DNA of 64,000 bases. Origin: Perkinsus olseni. Its lineage: Eukaryota; Perkinsozoa; Perkinsida; Perkinsidae. The stretch spans positions 34,001-98,000 of the forward strand of contig JABANP010000172.1 of NCBI GenBank assembly GCA_013115135.1, written 5' to 3'. The notes beneath the pieces are model-generated. The model had not been told where the DNA came from and made no database searches. It saw only the letters and a list, made by a program, of their open reading frames with translations. The translations under genes were made by a program, and so were the position numbers. Shown piece by piece: positions 1 to 11,070 of this stretch (the stretch's first letter is position 1; each line of letters starts with the position of its first letter).

Positions 1-689
1 GCCATGGCATCAAACCAAACATTCGTACCATCACCATCGTAGGCGGCATCACCCACAGCACACTCAGGGAAGGCCAGAGGGTAGCAGTCCTTGGTCCCAG
101 AGGTGAAACCCTGCTCAAGAGTGAAGGCCTTGAGGTACGCTTAATTGGCCGAGCATAGATCAGCGGGGGGAATTTTGCAGAACAGCCGGAGAAACTCTGA
201 AGGCTCTGTTCATTCACGAGCTTTCACCTTGGCATCCCGCGCTCCTGTGGCGCCATGGGGGATCGTCCAGCACGCAAACTCCCCGTCAACCTTGAAATGG
301 GAAAGCCGACTCGAGAGCGGTTATCGTCAACAGAGGGACGATTCTCGATTCTATCCGACTCCGTGCTCGAGACCCTGTTCTCACAACGCCCACCGTCCAG
401 AAGCTACACGTAGTCAGCTTGGTACAGTTCCGAGCACATTCTGATACCCCCTTGACGGCATAAGCACCACTCAGATCCCCCCAGTCGTCTGTGCTGCACG
501 CTCTCGCCCTGCTCGCCGCAGCAATCACTGATCGAAGGATCATCAATGTAGACCGTGGGCTAAGAATCACCACCCACCTGCTGTAGATAGGCGAGCCTTG
601 TTCACCTCAGCGCAGTCAGGGTAAGGCGAGACAGCGGCAGCCAAACCTATACTGCCGAAGCCAGCCAGACGGCGATACACCTCCTTCAT
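1..689 (-). CDS. Secreted PAN/Apple-domain protein, 3' part outside window
   Basis: Three exons join in phase: 689-578, 488-394 and 128-<1. The start ATG (689-687) opens a signal-peptide-like N-terminus (a few basic residues, then FGSIGLAAAVSPYPDC). Exon 2 encodes DDWGDLSGAYAVKGVSECAR followed by a Cys-rich stretch with CSFWT, and exon 3 gives TKDCYPLAFPECAVGDAAYDG. Regularly spaced Cys with an aromatic CSFW and a following KDCY block is the layout of PAN/Apple modules, which bind proteins or sugars on secreted and surface proteins. Donors are GTGGGT and GTGGGC; the second intron is 265 nt. The protein continues beyond position 1, so the number of PAN modules is unknown. The exon structure is well supported; the family call is by motif only. 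Confidence 0.6.
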
Positions 690-784
690 GCCACACCACC
701 TAAGGGCCACGAATGCTGCTTGCTTTCCTTTCTCGCTGAGAACGCGAACCACAACCACCGAAGAAACGTTGAAGTAAATGGTTG

Positions 785-1895
785 TCAATCATCAAGCATC
801 TGACCTAAAATATCATATAGCGTATCATCATCTTGAGTGGCGGGTAGGGCGGCGGCCGCTTCCTCAACTTCCGAAGTCGGAGGCATCTCAACATCACACT
901 CTGTTGCTTCAGGAGAGCTAGAGGACCCGCCCGAGTCCTCCAGTCCGCCTTGACGCGACGACCGCATGAAGTCGGATATCTGGCACTGGAGTGAGGGCAT
1001 GGTGGCTGTGCAAGGCTCACATTGAGCGTCTGAGTATCCCATGGCATTGGGCGAGGGAAGCCTCCATACGGCCCCGCCAGGGACGAGGCTTCCTTCATCG
1101 CTGCTATCACCGAGCTCAACGAGGGGAGAGTCCCAGCGAACGGCTGACAGAGCAAAAGAAGATGCACTGAAGACCACAGTAGTGTAGGGAAGCACTCGGC
1201 GGAGCTGAGAGCCCGAGCCACTTCAGCTCACTTTGAATCCAACGGCGACTAGGCGATTGACGCCGAGCGCCCGACACACGAACTTCCACCCATCCAAGGA
1301 GAGGGTCACAAAAGGGATGCCTTGGGCTTGACAGCCGACGCAGAGGTGCCGATTGAGCTTGTATGACCTGCATGGCAAAGAGGACGGGTCCTACAGGAAG
1401 TCCCACTCATGCAGCAAGGCACAGCTATCAGAATGAAGACTGACTAAAACGACCAGATGGCAGCAGGGACTGAATTCCTCCGGTGGACCCATGATGCAGC
1501 GACACTCTCACCTACCCGGTAGAAGCCGGCATCAACACAGCCAAGCACTGACCCGACTGTACGATCTTGAAAGTCGCCTCCACTCCGACGGAAACATACC
1601 GGGACCTCAATGCTGTCTGTTCAGACTGCACGGTGACCTCGTCGAGTTGAAGACGTACCTGCCAAGCCTTCTTCAACGACCAAGGAGAGGAGAGTACAGG
1701 GCCACCCAAATATGGAGACGATCACCTCCATCGCCCTGCTCAACTCACACTAGCATTCCATCCATCCCAGAAGGCCCTGCCGAGGCTCTCACTCGCTTCG
1801 CTCACAGTCGGCTTGCGAATTCTCACAGACGCCGGTAGCTTGGCGACGTTCCGACGAGGGACACTCTGTCTTCCAATTGCCTTGCCCGGTTTCAT
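785..1895 (-). CDS. Rpp38/Pop3-like L7Ae-fold protein (putative RNase P/MRP subunit)
   Basis: Four exons join in phase: 1895-1749, 1658-1516, 1367-1232 and 1114-785, giving about 251 residues. Residues ~65-145 carry the L7Ae/Rpp38 pattern: VGVEATFKIVQSGQCLAVLM, then RHLCVGCQAQGIPFVTLS, then ALGVNRLVAVGFK. This matches the beta-alpha-beta core and the terminal LG-x-x-x-L-A-x-x-F-K of human Rpp38. L7Ae-fold proteins bind kink-turn RNA; Rpp38/Pop3 is a subunit of RNase P and RNase MRP, which process tRNA and rRNA precursors. The N-terminus is basic, and the C-terminal ~110 residues are acidic and low complexity, ending ILGQMLDD. A different L7Ae-family RNA-binding protein is possible. Intron phases agree across all four exons, so the gene model is stronger than the name. 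Confidence 0.55.
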
Positions 1896-2553
1896 GGCAA
1901 TGAGCACACTGACAGTCTGGTGAAAACTCAGTCTCCCCAACGCGACAGTCACGTAGCTGAAAATAGTAATGCAGAGGTACTTATACAGGTTACGGGAAGG
2001 CGAATGGGCCCCGATCAAATTCTATAGCCAGCTAAGGAAATATACAAGCGGTACATACCACACAGGCCTCGCCGTGTCAGCTCTAGCGGGCTCGCTGTGG
2101 CTGAATGACGGACCAGATAGCAACGCCTACAAGCGCACTGCTTCTATCTGGTGCCTAGGGACTTAGCAGTACAGCAGTCTTCTCAGGGCTCCGTACCATT
2201 GCCACCAAGTTACTGACGGAGGTGTGCCACACAGGCCCGCTGGATGGACGAGTGAGCACTGTGGAGAGAGGCATCGCCTCGTACCGCTAAGCAGTGACTT
2301 TGAATCCCATCGTCGAATGGAAAACGCCGCATCGATGAGAAGAGAGACGGCACGGACCCATCACGCGGTACATGGAACCCTATCGCCAAATGGAGTCCCG
2401 AAGAAGCGAGCCCAGCAGGCTAGAGACAACGGTAGCAATAATAACAGAAGCCAAAAGATGAAGAAGGCCGGCGAGACGAGTGCAGTGGTAAATCGTACAA
2501 CGAGTGCAGCCGAGTAATAGTAACTGTCTCCCCTAGCATAGGAGCCAACCGAC

Positions 2554-3390
2554 CTAGGATGGGCCCGTAACAGGCAAGCTGTTCAACCACTCAAGGGCCC
2601 TAGCCGCCGCGTCCTGCTCAGCACTCCCTTTGCTGAGGGCTCCGATGCCGTCGAAGGTCCTATCACCAGGCATGCACCCCAGCCTCAAGATCGACTTGAA
2701 CAGATTCTCTTTATCCTTCATCTGCTCGGTGTGGTAAGTAACATCCACTCGAGTGACCGGTCGGCCGAGTTTCCGCTGCAGAGCATGGTTCAGTCGGCTC
2801 TTCGCGTCCATTCGACAGACACTAGCCTCCGGACCAGCCTGCTGGCCCGCAGCAACTCGCAACGCTAGTGTATCCTCGATGAGCGTATCCCACGACTCCA
2901 AGGCACTCCTGCAGGCATCCTGATCGGCCTGCTTTTTCTTAGAGCACGGATCCGACCGGAAATCAATTCCGAAAACACTGACCGTGCACATAAACCCAGC
3001 ACCACCGTCCAGCGCATCGTAAGAAAAGCTGAGCTCAGAAGCATCAGGATTGCGACCCAACGCTTGTTGCAGCTTCTCACCGAGCCGACCACGAAAGTTC
3101 CAAAGTCCGTCACTGGAACTCTCAAGACCAGTGCTACCACCGCCCTCTGGGTATGGCTCCGCCGCAATCGAGCCGAACGTCGAAGGCTTAGTGCTGGCCA
3201 CCGACGGCGCCGACTGTTTGCCGATGTACAGTCTACTCTCGGCCGAGTTGGTGCCCGAACGGCGTGTGAGAGAACCGTATCGGTTTTGCTGCTTCTCGTC
3301 CGACTTCCGCGCCAAGCGCTGCCGTTGCATCAGTTCAACGAGCTGCCGTTCAAGTCCGATGACCTGAGAACGGAACAAGGTCACATACAC
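2554..3390 (-). CDS. Protein with two double-stranded-RNA-binding-like domains
   Basis: An open exon of about 270 residues ends with TAG at 2556-2554. It probably begins at an acceptor (ttccgttctcag) near 3363; the upstream start exon was not found. The order is a short coiled-coil-like segment (VIGLERQLVELMQRQRLARK), a low-complexity linker, and two tandem modules. Module 1 runs from GRLGEKLQQALGR to CSKKKQADQDACRSALESW; module 2 from KSRLNHALQRKLGRPVTRVD to LSKGSAEQDAAARALEWL. Both show the dsRBD layout: an N-terminal helix with K-x-x-L, a three-strand region, then a G-x-(S)KK/SK..A-x-x-D/AAxxAL helix. dsRBDs bind RNA duplexes in RNA processing or silencing. Module 2 lacks the full KKxAK patch, so RNA binding there is less certain. 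Confidence 0.5.
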   Translation of the reverse strand: MYVTLFRSQVIGLERQLVELMQRQRLARKSDEKQQNRYGSLTRRSGTNSAESRLYIGKQSAPSVASTKPSTFGSIAAEPYPEGGGSTGLESSSDGLWNFRGRLGEKLQQALGRNPDASELSFSYDALDGGAGFMCTVSVFGIDFRSDPCSKKKQADQDACRSALESWDTLIEDTLALRVAAGQQAGPEASVCRMDAKSRLNHALQRKLGRPVTRVDVTYHTEQMKDKENLFKSILRLGCMPGDRTFDGIGALSKGSAEQDAAARALEWLNSLPVTGPS

Positions 3391-3440
3391 CGAGAGCTGG
3401 CCGCCACCGGATACGAAAGCGATTTAGGATGCATCACAAC

Positions 3441-3575
3441 CTACAGTGATGCATGAATGTCTCTGCCGGGGCTCTTGAAGTTGATACCAATGAAGTAGAC
3501 GCAGTGGGTAGCATTGCTAGTTGAGTGGCACTCGTGCTGCCAGGAGTCTAGGACCAGTTCCAGGCAGCAGGGTTC
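3441..3575 (-). CDS. Unrecognised terminal exon
   Basis: A clean acceptor (cttgttctctccctag) is followed by an open frame encoding LELVLDSWQHECHS and then YFIGINFKSPGRDIHASL, ending in TAG at 3443-3441. I do not recognise the family. It may be the last exon of a small gene upstream (3600-3830 holds an ATG with a hydrophobic start, but I could not make the splice phase agree), or a misread piece of the leader of the dsRBD-like gene. Confidence 0.25.
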   Translation of the reverse strand, partial: EPCCLELVLDSWQHECHSTSNATHCVYFIGINFKSPGRDIHASL

Positions 3576-4050
3576 TAGGGAGAGAACAAGTGTCTCTTCC
3601 GACTAGATCTCCACAGGCTGAGGGCTCCGATCGGACACTTCAATCAAGACTGATAAAACGTCACCAAGCGCATGATGTTGTGTGATGATATTTGAAGTCA
3701 GGGCACTCGTAGACAGAGTAGAGCGCCGAACAAATCAAAGACAGAGCACATCCACGCATCAAGCTGTAGTGCCTCTATCGACTCGACGGTGGACCGGACA
3801 ACTCTTCGTAGAGCGAAGGTTATAATCCTATATTGACCAGGATGAATATCCCGTCAATCATCAGGCCGAACGTTTTGCTCCGAGAAACGTCCGAACCCGA
3901 CTCGAAGGGAAATCGAGGACTCATACTCGGGGGCCGCGAACGTTTTTGACTCTCTGGAAGCAAAAGGTGGTGTGCCCGAGGAACAAAAACTGTATTTATA
4001 CAGTTGAACATCTGCCGCTGAAATAACATCGCCTTGGAGACGAGCCCGCG

Positions 4051-4750
4051 TCATGCAAGGGCGCCCCTCAACAGTACTGGGAATCTTGAGTGCTCTCTGA
4101 CCAACTCCAGAACCTCCTTCACATCAGCCGAGGAAGGCTCGGGATTGAACTCCGAGAAGGGCGATGAATCGGTGATCCTGAAGCACCCAAGCCGCTGACC
4201 AAGTTACAGTCGAAGATCCCATGCTAACCTTTTGATGATCCGAGCACCGTCTTTCGTTATCTGCCATCGCTCTTCCTCAAGGGAGCCCTCGAAGCCTATT
4301 GAGACGAAAGCCTCCGGTCGTGGATAGACTCTGATCTCTATCGACTGCAGCCGCCGTGCTATGTTGACGAAGGGATAAAACCTATTGTACTGCACTCGAA
4401 GCCGCAGTGGAGAGATGCCACACAACTCCGAGCCGTAAGAGGGGAAACAAATGAACGTATACGAGGAGTGAGAATTTTGCGTCCAACAGTACGACGAGAT
4501 GAACTCATTGAAGCTCCAACTTCTCTTGAGGCTGTTTCCGCTTCTCTTTGAAGGCCTCCAGCGCCTCGCTCCAAGCTTCTTGAACCTGAAGCGGCTGCAA
4601 GGTCGCGGACAGCGATTCCGAGCCGAGCTACATTGCCAGATGCAACGCTCATCACAGCTACGAATAAGAGCTACGGCGGAACTCACTTGCTTTGCATTAG
4701 AGGCCCTTCCGTCGATCAGGCAGAGCGGTTACGTCGACTGCCGCTCCTCC
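4051..4750 (-). CDS. Unrecognised multi-exon gene
   Basis: At least three coding pieces run in order. The first, near 4630-4510, encodes LGSESLSATLQPLQVQEAW and a charged helix (EALEAFKEKRKQPQEKLEL). The second, from near 4385, encodes YNRFYPFVNIARRLQSIEIR then GFEGSLEEERWQITKDGARI. A 51-nt GTTAGC...CAG intron then joins in phase to RITDSSPFSEFNPEPSSADV and the end HSRFPVLLRGALA, stop at 4053-4051. No family was recognised. The 5' exon and start are not resolved. The in-phase short intron and amphipathic character support real coding sequence. Confidence 0.4.
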
Positions 4751-4830
4751 ATCCTTGATGGCATCAGACCACCACATAACCAGACCAGGCAGTAATGGTG
4801 CAGTTTTACGCGATGGTAATCGTTACCACA

Positions 4831-5450
4831 CTATGAACTAGTTTGCAGGGGGCGGCACTGGCAATGATGGCAATACTTGTGACACACCCAAGATGTGCCG
4901 TCCTCCGTGATACGGAGTCCGTATCAATTCCAGGATTACAGCGAGCGACTCACATCCTTCATTTCCCAGGAAATATCGTCTTCTGGATCGTCCATTTTCA
5001 CAGGGAATTCCAGCTGGCCGGAGAAGTAGGAATCGTCACCTAAACCGCTGACTATAAGTTGAATGCACATTTGGCAGCACTCCAGAGAAGATTCGAGAGT
5101 GCACCATCGAAATCCGAGAGACCCCAAATGGTTACCTGCGAGACCAACTCTCAACTCGTTGTCTCGCTCCACGGTAATCGCGTTGATATCTTTCCCTTTG
5201 GTGTCTACCGGAACTATCACCGAGATCGTGACTGAATCTTTAGTTTGCGACCAATAGTATCTACGCATACAGCACTTCATCCTTCCAGATGGACTCATTC
5301 CACCGGCACCGATTCGTCGGGTGAATCTTATCCCGACCCCGAGCGAGCCAGTCGCCGTCGCCCCGCTCTTAGAGATCCTCAGATCACAACTGAGCGAAGA
5401 TTCTCGGTCGCACGATCCCAGGCAGCACCCCGAACAGACGCGGCCTAGCA
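4831..5450 (-). CDS. CS-domain (p23/NudC/Sgt1-like) protein
   Basis: The exon near 5285-5140 encodes YYWSQTKDSVTISVIVPVD, then KDINAITVERDNELRVGL. After a probable intron, a second exon gives SGQLEFPVKMDDPEDDISWE and ends at a GTGAGT donor near 4945. This is the CS fold signature: Y-x-W-x-Q, V-x-I-x-V-x-V-P, then G-x-L-...-D-x-x-x-W. CS proteins are Hsp90 co-chaperones or NudC-type chaperones. A last exon of about 20 residues may end with TAG at 4833-4831. The start is uncertain: several ATGs lie around 5300, and the intron in the middle of the CS domain could not be placed in phase with confidence. Confidence 0.5.
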
Positions 5451-5462
5451 CATTCCCATCCC

Positions 5463-6112
5463 TTAGTACTTGTCACACTTCGAACCGTTCCGGATATACA
5501 CCCCGTTCGCGTAGTCACCACTGTGGTCCTGAGCCGCTCCCCGTGGCTTCGACGATTGAGAACCTACATTCGGCACTAGTCGAGCTAACTCCGTCGATCC
5601 GGCGCCGTGTTGAAAGAAAGTCTGATTTCCTCCAGACTCACTCGATTCCGTTGACTTCTTGCCCTGGCCGAGCGTTACGGAGACTGGTTTGTCGTAAGAA
5701 CGCACCTGCAGCCCTCCGGGACCAGTAGTCGTAGAGACCGGTGGTTCCCCCTGAGTGAACCGTCACACCGTACACGACCACGCGTATGGCTGCCCACCTC
5801 GATGTACATATCATCATCGTCGTCTTCTCTCTCCGACGAGGAGGAGCTCGACAGATCGAGGTTGTCCCACTTGGAGTAATCCAGCACCATGTAAGTGAAC
5901 CCAATGGCACAACTGAAGAAGAGGGCGTCTCGGTACAACTGAGTCGACGAGAGCAATCCTGAAGGGTAAGCGAAGCGCGAGGGTTCGTACTGTCCCGGTT
6001 CCTGCCGAGCTTTGGAACTTGAACACAACCCGAGAAGTCGAAAGGCTACCAAAACTTGTTCGTCATGACACTGTGACACATCTAAACTATCCAACAATTG
6101 ATGGCTAAGCAT
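5463..6112 (-). CDS. Unrecognised protein with one membrane segment
   Basis: The main exon runs from ATG 6112 to a donor (GTGGGC) near 5790. It encodes LSHQLLDSLDVSQCHDEQVL, a hydrophobic segment LYRDALFFSCAIGFTYMVLD, then a Ser-rich and acidic stretch (six Ser, then EREDDDDDMYIE). The second exon encodes SVTLGQGKKSTESSESGGNQ and a Ser/Gly-rich tail, ending NGVYIRNGSKCDKY at the TAA in 5465-5463. No family was recognised. The single hydrophobic helix followed by an acidic tail suggests a membrane protein. It sits head to tail with the CS-domain gene. Confidence 0.4.
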
Positions 6113-6466
6113 GACTACTAGTCCATATTGGAGAGGGCTCAACCGAACCCAAATCGGTATTACCGATACCAAGCATCGACCTAGGATACCAACTAGTACC
6201 CTCCTACGAGTAACAGCAGATGGGACCGACTACCACTAAGCATGAGCCGACGTTGCGAACTGGCTGCCGAACACGGCAGAGCCAACACTGAAAGAATGGC
6301 CGGGCTTTCTCGGCAACACGCCGATCAAAGGCTGACAACAGGCCGCGTTATAATCCGTGATTCCACACTATGTGCCAGAGAATACCGATGGCCGCTCGGG
6401 GAGAAGTCGCAAGTAGTGAGCGTGACAGTTGGAGATATCTCCCCCACTCCATTGTAGGCATCCGAA

Positions 6467-7706
6467 CTACCATCCATGCCAAACTCTCTCATCTCCCCTG
6501 GCCAGGCGTTTGCTCCTTCTCCGCAACAGGAATATCACATTACCGACCAGCCCTACTATCAGGACGCTTGTTACAGTCCATCTTGAGATCATCGTCCACA
6601 TAGACCAGCTCACCAACCATTCCACAACCTCACAGCGACTAAGGCACCAGCCATTGTTAGCACCTTCCGGTACCGGTTCTCCCTCTGAGATGTGCTCTGC
6701 GTATTCTATACAGTCGTCGAAGCTCATGAACATAACCTTCCTGTCCTCCGCTGCCCACATCTGCATCTTCTCTTCTATCGACTCATCATCGCAGTAAATC
6801 TGGCCCAACTTCGGACGCGAGGAAACATCTTCCGCCATTTCTTCTTCCGTCCCATCATCCATCTCGCCATCTCCCATCTCCCCCTCGCTCGGCCCACTTC
6901 CGCTACCCGAGTCATCCTGCATATCGCCACTCTCGTCCCGGCCCTCGGCCGTCCCCGGGCTGCTCTGTAGCAGCCTCCGTAGTATCGCCCACCATTCCTT
7001 GCTCTCCATCACCGTCATCATCTCCACCCGGGGCGATTGTTCGGTCCATACCATCCACACCTGTCGTAGGGCCCATATTATCATCATCCATCCCACTTCC
7101 ACCGGGCGGGTCCATGCTGTCCATAGACTGCTCAATAGAAGTCCTCCGACGTATGCTCTGCGGCCACCCCTCTACCCTAAACGCATCAGAGGCTGCCAAA
7201 AGCTGTCGGCGGCGGCCCATCGACGAGCCGCCCAGCAGCTCTTCGCACCCCTCTGCAGTGGGATCATCACACAGCATAGCCCCACTGCACCCTCCTTGAT
7301 ACCACAATCCCACGTACCCAGCCCAGATGCTATAATAAAGGCCCCGACTGGCCAAGGGAATCCCGTCATTCGAGAGCAGTTCCTTCTGTAGACCAGCATA
7401 GATAGTATACCAGTAGGTGTAGGTTCCTGCTGATATCGAAAACAGCGCTATTAGAACAAGGAAAAGAAGCAGGAAAGATGACACCATCCAGGGATTGAAC
7501 CCGCGCCTCTGTATACAATAGCCGAAGATCCCCAGCACTATCAGTAGTATACCGGATACCAGCAACACTACCGAGGCCCATATCGGCGTCATGTGTATAG
7601 AGTAGGAAAGCTGTTGGACTGAGTTGGCGATGATAATACAGCCCATTACTACCGGTATAATGTTGAGGAAGATGTGGACTGCGCTCCAGCCTCGTCGACA
7701 CTTCAT
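6467..7706 (-). CDS. Tetraspanin-like four-helix membrane protein
   Basis: ATG at 7706 starts MKCRRGWSAVHIF. Four hydrophobic helices have tetraspanin spacing: TM1 (FLNIIPVVMGCIIIANSV), TM2 (VVLLVSGILLIVLGIFGYC), TM3 (LLLFLVLIALFSISAGTYTY), a large loop of about 200 residues with several Cys, and TM4 near the C-terminus (VTSVLIVGLVGNVIFLLRR). A 76-nt intron (GTGGGC to ATGCAG, about 7003-6928) joins two frames in phase within the acidic Gly/Asp/Met-rich part of the loop. The tail is short and basic, as in tetraspanins. The loop is much longer and more acidic than typical EC2 loops and no clear CCG was seen, so the family is assigned by topology. The gene at 8600-9511 is a likely relative. Confidence 0.6.
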
Positions 7707-7709
7707 AGT

Positions 7710-8599
7710 GAGGAGGAGACACAACTGCCGACGCCCAACCAAAGCTCTACTCGAAGGGCACATCCTGTGTCGAGGAAAGCTGCAGCTGTATGAAAAAAGC
7801 CTGATTGAGCCTCAAGCAGGCATCGGACTATAATCAGAGTGATGCCTGGAACCTCACGCTGAGTATGAACTCATTACCATCCATTTTGCCCGCCCTGACC
7901 GATAATACCCCCGCCCGATCGATATATTGATAACACTGAGCCCCTCTTCACGTTCCAATCTACCTCTGTTGCATCCGATACACACAATGAAAAAAGGCTA
8001 GGTAACCTCGCAAGTACTACCGCGTTCTCTGTTTGGGGGTACTGGAGAGGAGCTCATTCGGCAGGCGACTGCATAAACCCTTGGCGATGGCCACCATAGG
8101 AATTCGGCCGAGCGTAGAAATTCACAAAAGGCGCTGCTGCAACATTCGCATCGGAATGTGAGCCGCCCACACTGCACGAAGCATGCGGCAGTCGGCGACT
8201 GTATGCCTAATTAGTTTTCATGGCACCCATCAGAGGATAGTACTGTTCATAATAGGGACAGGAGAGAAGACGATTAGATTTCTATAACAAGCGCTGATGC
8301 GCTCACTCAGACGATAGAATAAGGACTACACTTCTACTACGCGATGATGTTCACAATGGCTCAGCAGCAGTAACTAGTGCATCAGCAAGAATAACAAAAC
8401 GTCATCTCACGGTTGTGCTTTCCACCAGCAAGACGACGACCTCGTTTGAGGGCGGGATAACACTTAGAAGTGTACAGGAAGTAACAACATGAGATTACTG
8501 TAGTTCTGCAGGAAGACCACGACGATGACGACGATGACGATGATGATGACGATTACTTCGAAAAATCCTATCAAGTGCCACTCGGGCAGCCGCTACATG
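7710..8599. other. Spacer between the two tetraspanin-like genes
   Basis: No coding exon is supported. The spacer contains a GAC/GAT-type microsatellite at about 8515-8553 and otherwise nothing I can name. Confidence 0.5.
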
Positions 8600-9511
8600 T
8601 TAAACCTTCACAACAGATTCGTCGCCTGATGGTGGTAGGGAGTTTCTCAGCCACCAATTGGAGCCTGAAACTGTCCGACTGATATAGACAATCTCCTGAT
8701 GCTCTTCCATGATGACCTTTCGTCGATGCAAAAGATACACTGCGTTCAGAGCAACAGCTGACAGCATGACAACAGTGAGGGCCCACATCAACAGCATGTT
8801 GTAAAAGTTCCAATTCTGTGTTCGATACAACAGCGTATCCAAACTCGCACACCACGAGTTTATTTGCCCTTCACTCGCAGAAGGCTCCGTCAACCTAGTA
8901 GAGTTCTTGCACTCCCAGAAATAAGGCTGCGCTGCGCTCATAGACTCATGCTCAACTCCCTCCTGCCAACGCGTGAACGCTGCTCCTAGGCTACTTTCAC
9001 CTTCACAGACCACTTCAGTCAACTTCACAGGATCTTCAAGGCATTTGCCGTTATCTTCACACTCGCCACCCTCACACGTCCCCCACATCTCGAAGAAAGT
9101 GCCTCTCATCTTTACAACGCTCCCCCGCTGACCAGGCGTCCACTCCCCTGGAGCGTAATGATCTTGGTGACCGACTTCCGAGTGGATGCTCACCCAGTCC
9201 ACGTACCCGATAGTCGCCGAAATAGCTCCACTAACGTAAAGCGCCAACAACACCATACAAACGGTGAAGAAGGACCAGATGAGACACCAGCTGCTGCTGC
9301 GCTTCGTGGCAATACACGCCAGAACAGCGAGCAACGTCATCATAACACCCGAGAAAAGTACGACAAGAATTCGCCATCTCTCAACTAACTCCGCCATGTG
9401 GCTGGAAAGTAGGAAAAAACCGTAGCCCACCATGACCATCCCGAAACAGCATGGTATCAGATTCAGTGACCAGATCAGTGACCTGCCGTGGGGAGTAGTG
9501 CAGATGGTCAT
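8600..9511 (-). CDS. Second tetraspanin-like membrane protein
   Basis: A single open frame runs from ATG 9511 (MTICTTPHGRSLIWS) to the stop at 8600, about 303 residues. TM1 is SLNLIPCCFGMVMVGYGFFL, TM2 ILVVLFSGVMMTLLAVLACI, TM3 IWSFFTVCMVLLALYVSGAI; a loop of about 130 residues with at least six Cys follows, then TM4 (LLMWALTVVMLSAVALNAVY) and a tail of about 45 residues. Open frame continues upstream of 9511, but a cag acceptor-like site about 12 nt before the ATG favours this start. Same order, strand and topology as the neighbour at 6467-7706 suggest an old tandem duplication. Function (membrane scaffold) is inferred from the family only. Confidence 0.6.
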   Translation of the reverse strand: MTICTTPHGRSLIWSLNLIPCCFGMVMVGYGFFLLSSHMAELVERWRILVVLFSGVMMTLLAVLACIATKRSSSWCLIWSFFTVCMVLLALYVSGAISATIGYVDWVSIHSEVGHQDHYAPGEWTPGQRGSVVKMRGTFFEMWGTCEGGECEDNGKCLEDPVKLTEVVCEGESSLGAAFTRWQEGVEHESMSAAQPYFWECKNSTRLTEPSASEGQINSWCASLDTLLYRTQNWNFYNMLLMWALTVVMLSAVALNAVYLLHRRKVIMEEHQEIVYISRTVSGSNWWLRNSLPPSGDESVVKV

Positions 9512-9619
9512 AAACCAAAATGGGCTGCCAGGAAGGTTCTTACGATGATCAATCTTAATTTCTTGGCGCGTGACAAGAAGCAACAGACTCAGCGTTCCAC
9601 CATCAGGCGAGGATTCAAT

Positions 9620-11070
9620 CACCTTTTGTCAACTCCGATAAAACACAACACGAGGTGCCACCAACAGAAAATACGCAGAGAATCTACCTGCGACAATTTG
9701 CCAGTGAAGCCTCGTGAAAGAAGCAGGATGATGGACAATCACCCCGCCTCAGAGTAAGATAACATGGTATTATCAACTCATGAGCGCTTATTGATCGAAG
9801 TAAATCTCTTCGACGAGGCCCTCACCGCATAATGATGTGGGTGAAAGTTTTTAGTCCAATGCCAGAACCAGCTTAGTTCAGTAAAAGTCTTTGAGCGATC
9901 CAATCACGCTCTTCCAAAACGCTACGGCGGCGTCTATTCAGACTGAGAAGCTTCCTTGGCGTTAGCAATGAGGGATCATCCGCTGATCATCCTTAATAGG
10001 GCCCTCAGAGAGAAGATTACAAGTCAGCGGCACGCCATTGTCGACAGAGCCTCAGAATCCGATGAAGCGGAACGACTTCAATTGCACATCACTGGGGGCA
10101 TTCCATTCACCTCATCATAAAGACTAATCGAAAGGTTGTTCATTCATAGACAGCCGCCAAGGGCGTCTCGCATGAAGCAGTTGAAATCATCGAGGACTGA
10201 CATTTATGACTACTTGGACAGGTTACTTAGCGAGTGCTTCAGCGCCGCAGCCGTTTCAAAATAGCTTTGTGTTCGAAACGCTGAGATACTCAGAAACAGC
10301 GCACTCTCGCAATCTTCTTGGTTAAACACAGTTGAGCCACTCGTGAACCACTTCCCTAACCGGAGTCGGATACTTCAAAGGCGAGACTTCCTCCGGCATA
10401 TTTACACTTCCCACCTAGTACACAGCTTGGGAAACCAGTGCAGAGATTATTGATATGCAAGTGGTATCGGACACTCTGCCAATTACGTCTATGAACAGGA
10501 CCAGCGCAGAAACCAGAACGACATCTACCCTCATCCTTGCGGAACTGGCCTCGTGAAACCTGCGGAGAGTACTCGTGAGAACCTTAAAATCCTTGGTCAC
10601 GCACTTGAGTGAGGAACCCACATCGTAACTACACAACCGTACCAAGCCCACGTCACCGCGTTGCGTGACAAGCCTCAATTCCTGAGACGCCCCAGACCGA
10701 TGTGTCACACACGACATAATGGTGGATCCTGCATAACACTTTTTATCCTTTGAAATGACTTGCCGAACATACAAAAGAGCTGCTCCGCTCAAAGGACTTC
10801 CACGAAACTTGCGACTTTCCTCTGGGTATTCTCCAGTGGAGAATAGACAAGTACTAGGCGAGCCGACTATTGATTATCCCTCCAATTGAAGTAACCAAGG
10901 TGCTTGACCAGCTCCAATAACCCATCACCAACTCAAGTGAATGAAACTAATCTGAATCAGATGTAGCATAGGTATGCTTACTGAACGGCGAGCGGGTCTC
11001 TTGAGAAGAAGAATCAATGCATCAGCCGCTCAGTAATGAATGGTAGTGGTGGAAGTCATCAACTTTCCGT
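9620..11070. other. Mostly non-coding spacer with a low-confidence ORF
   Basis: A minus-strand frame from ATG 10714 to the stop at 10415 would give about 100 residues with one hydrophobic segment (VDVVLVSALVLFIDVIGRV). I found neither splice partners nor a family, so it is not called as a gene. A copy of a dispersed repeat lies at about 10002-10094. Confidence 0.3.
10002..10094. repeat. Dispersed repeat, copy A
   Basis: CCTCAGAGAGAAGATTACAA followed by a CCATTGTCG block and CTCAGAATCCGATGAAG. Roughly four-fifths identical by eye to 11536-11630. Confidence 0.75.

Noticed and set aside
1860..1905. Zinc-knuckle-like Cys pattern on the minus strand in an alternative frame
   Set aside because: Spacing does not fit CCHC, and the other frame gives an exon that joins in phase to the Rpp38-like gene.
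3600..3830. Secreted small protein starting MRGCALSLICSALYSVYECP
   Set aside because: The signal-like start is attractive, but splicing to the 3575-3441 exon gives a stop in every phase I tried.
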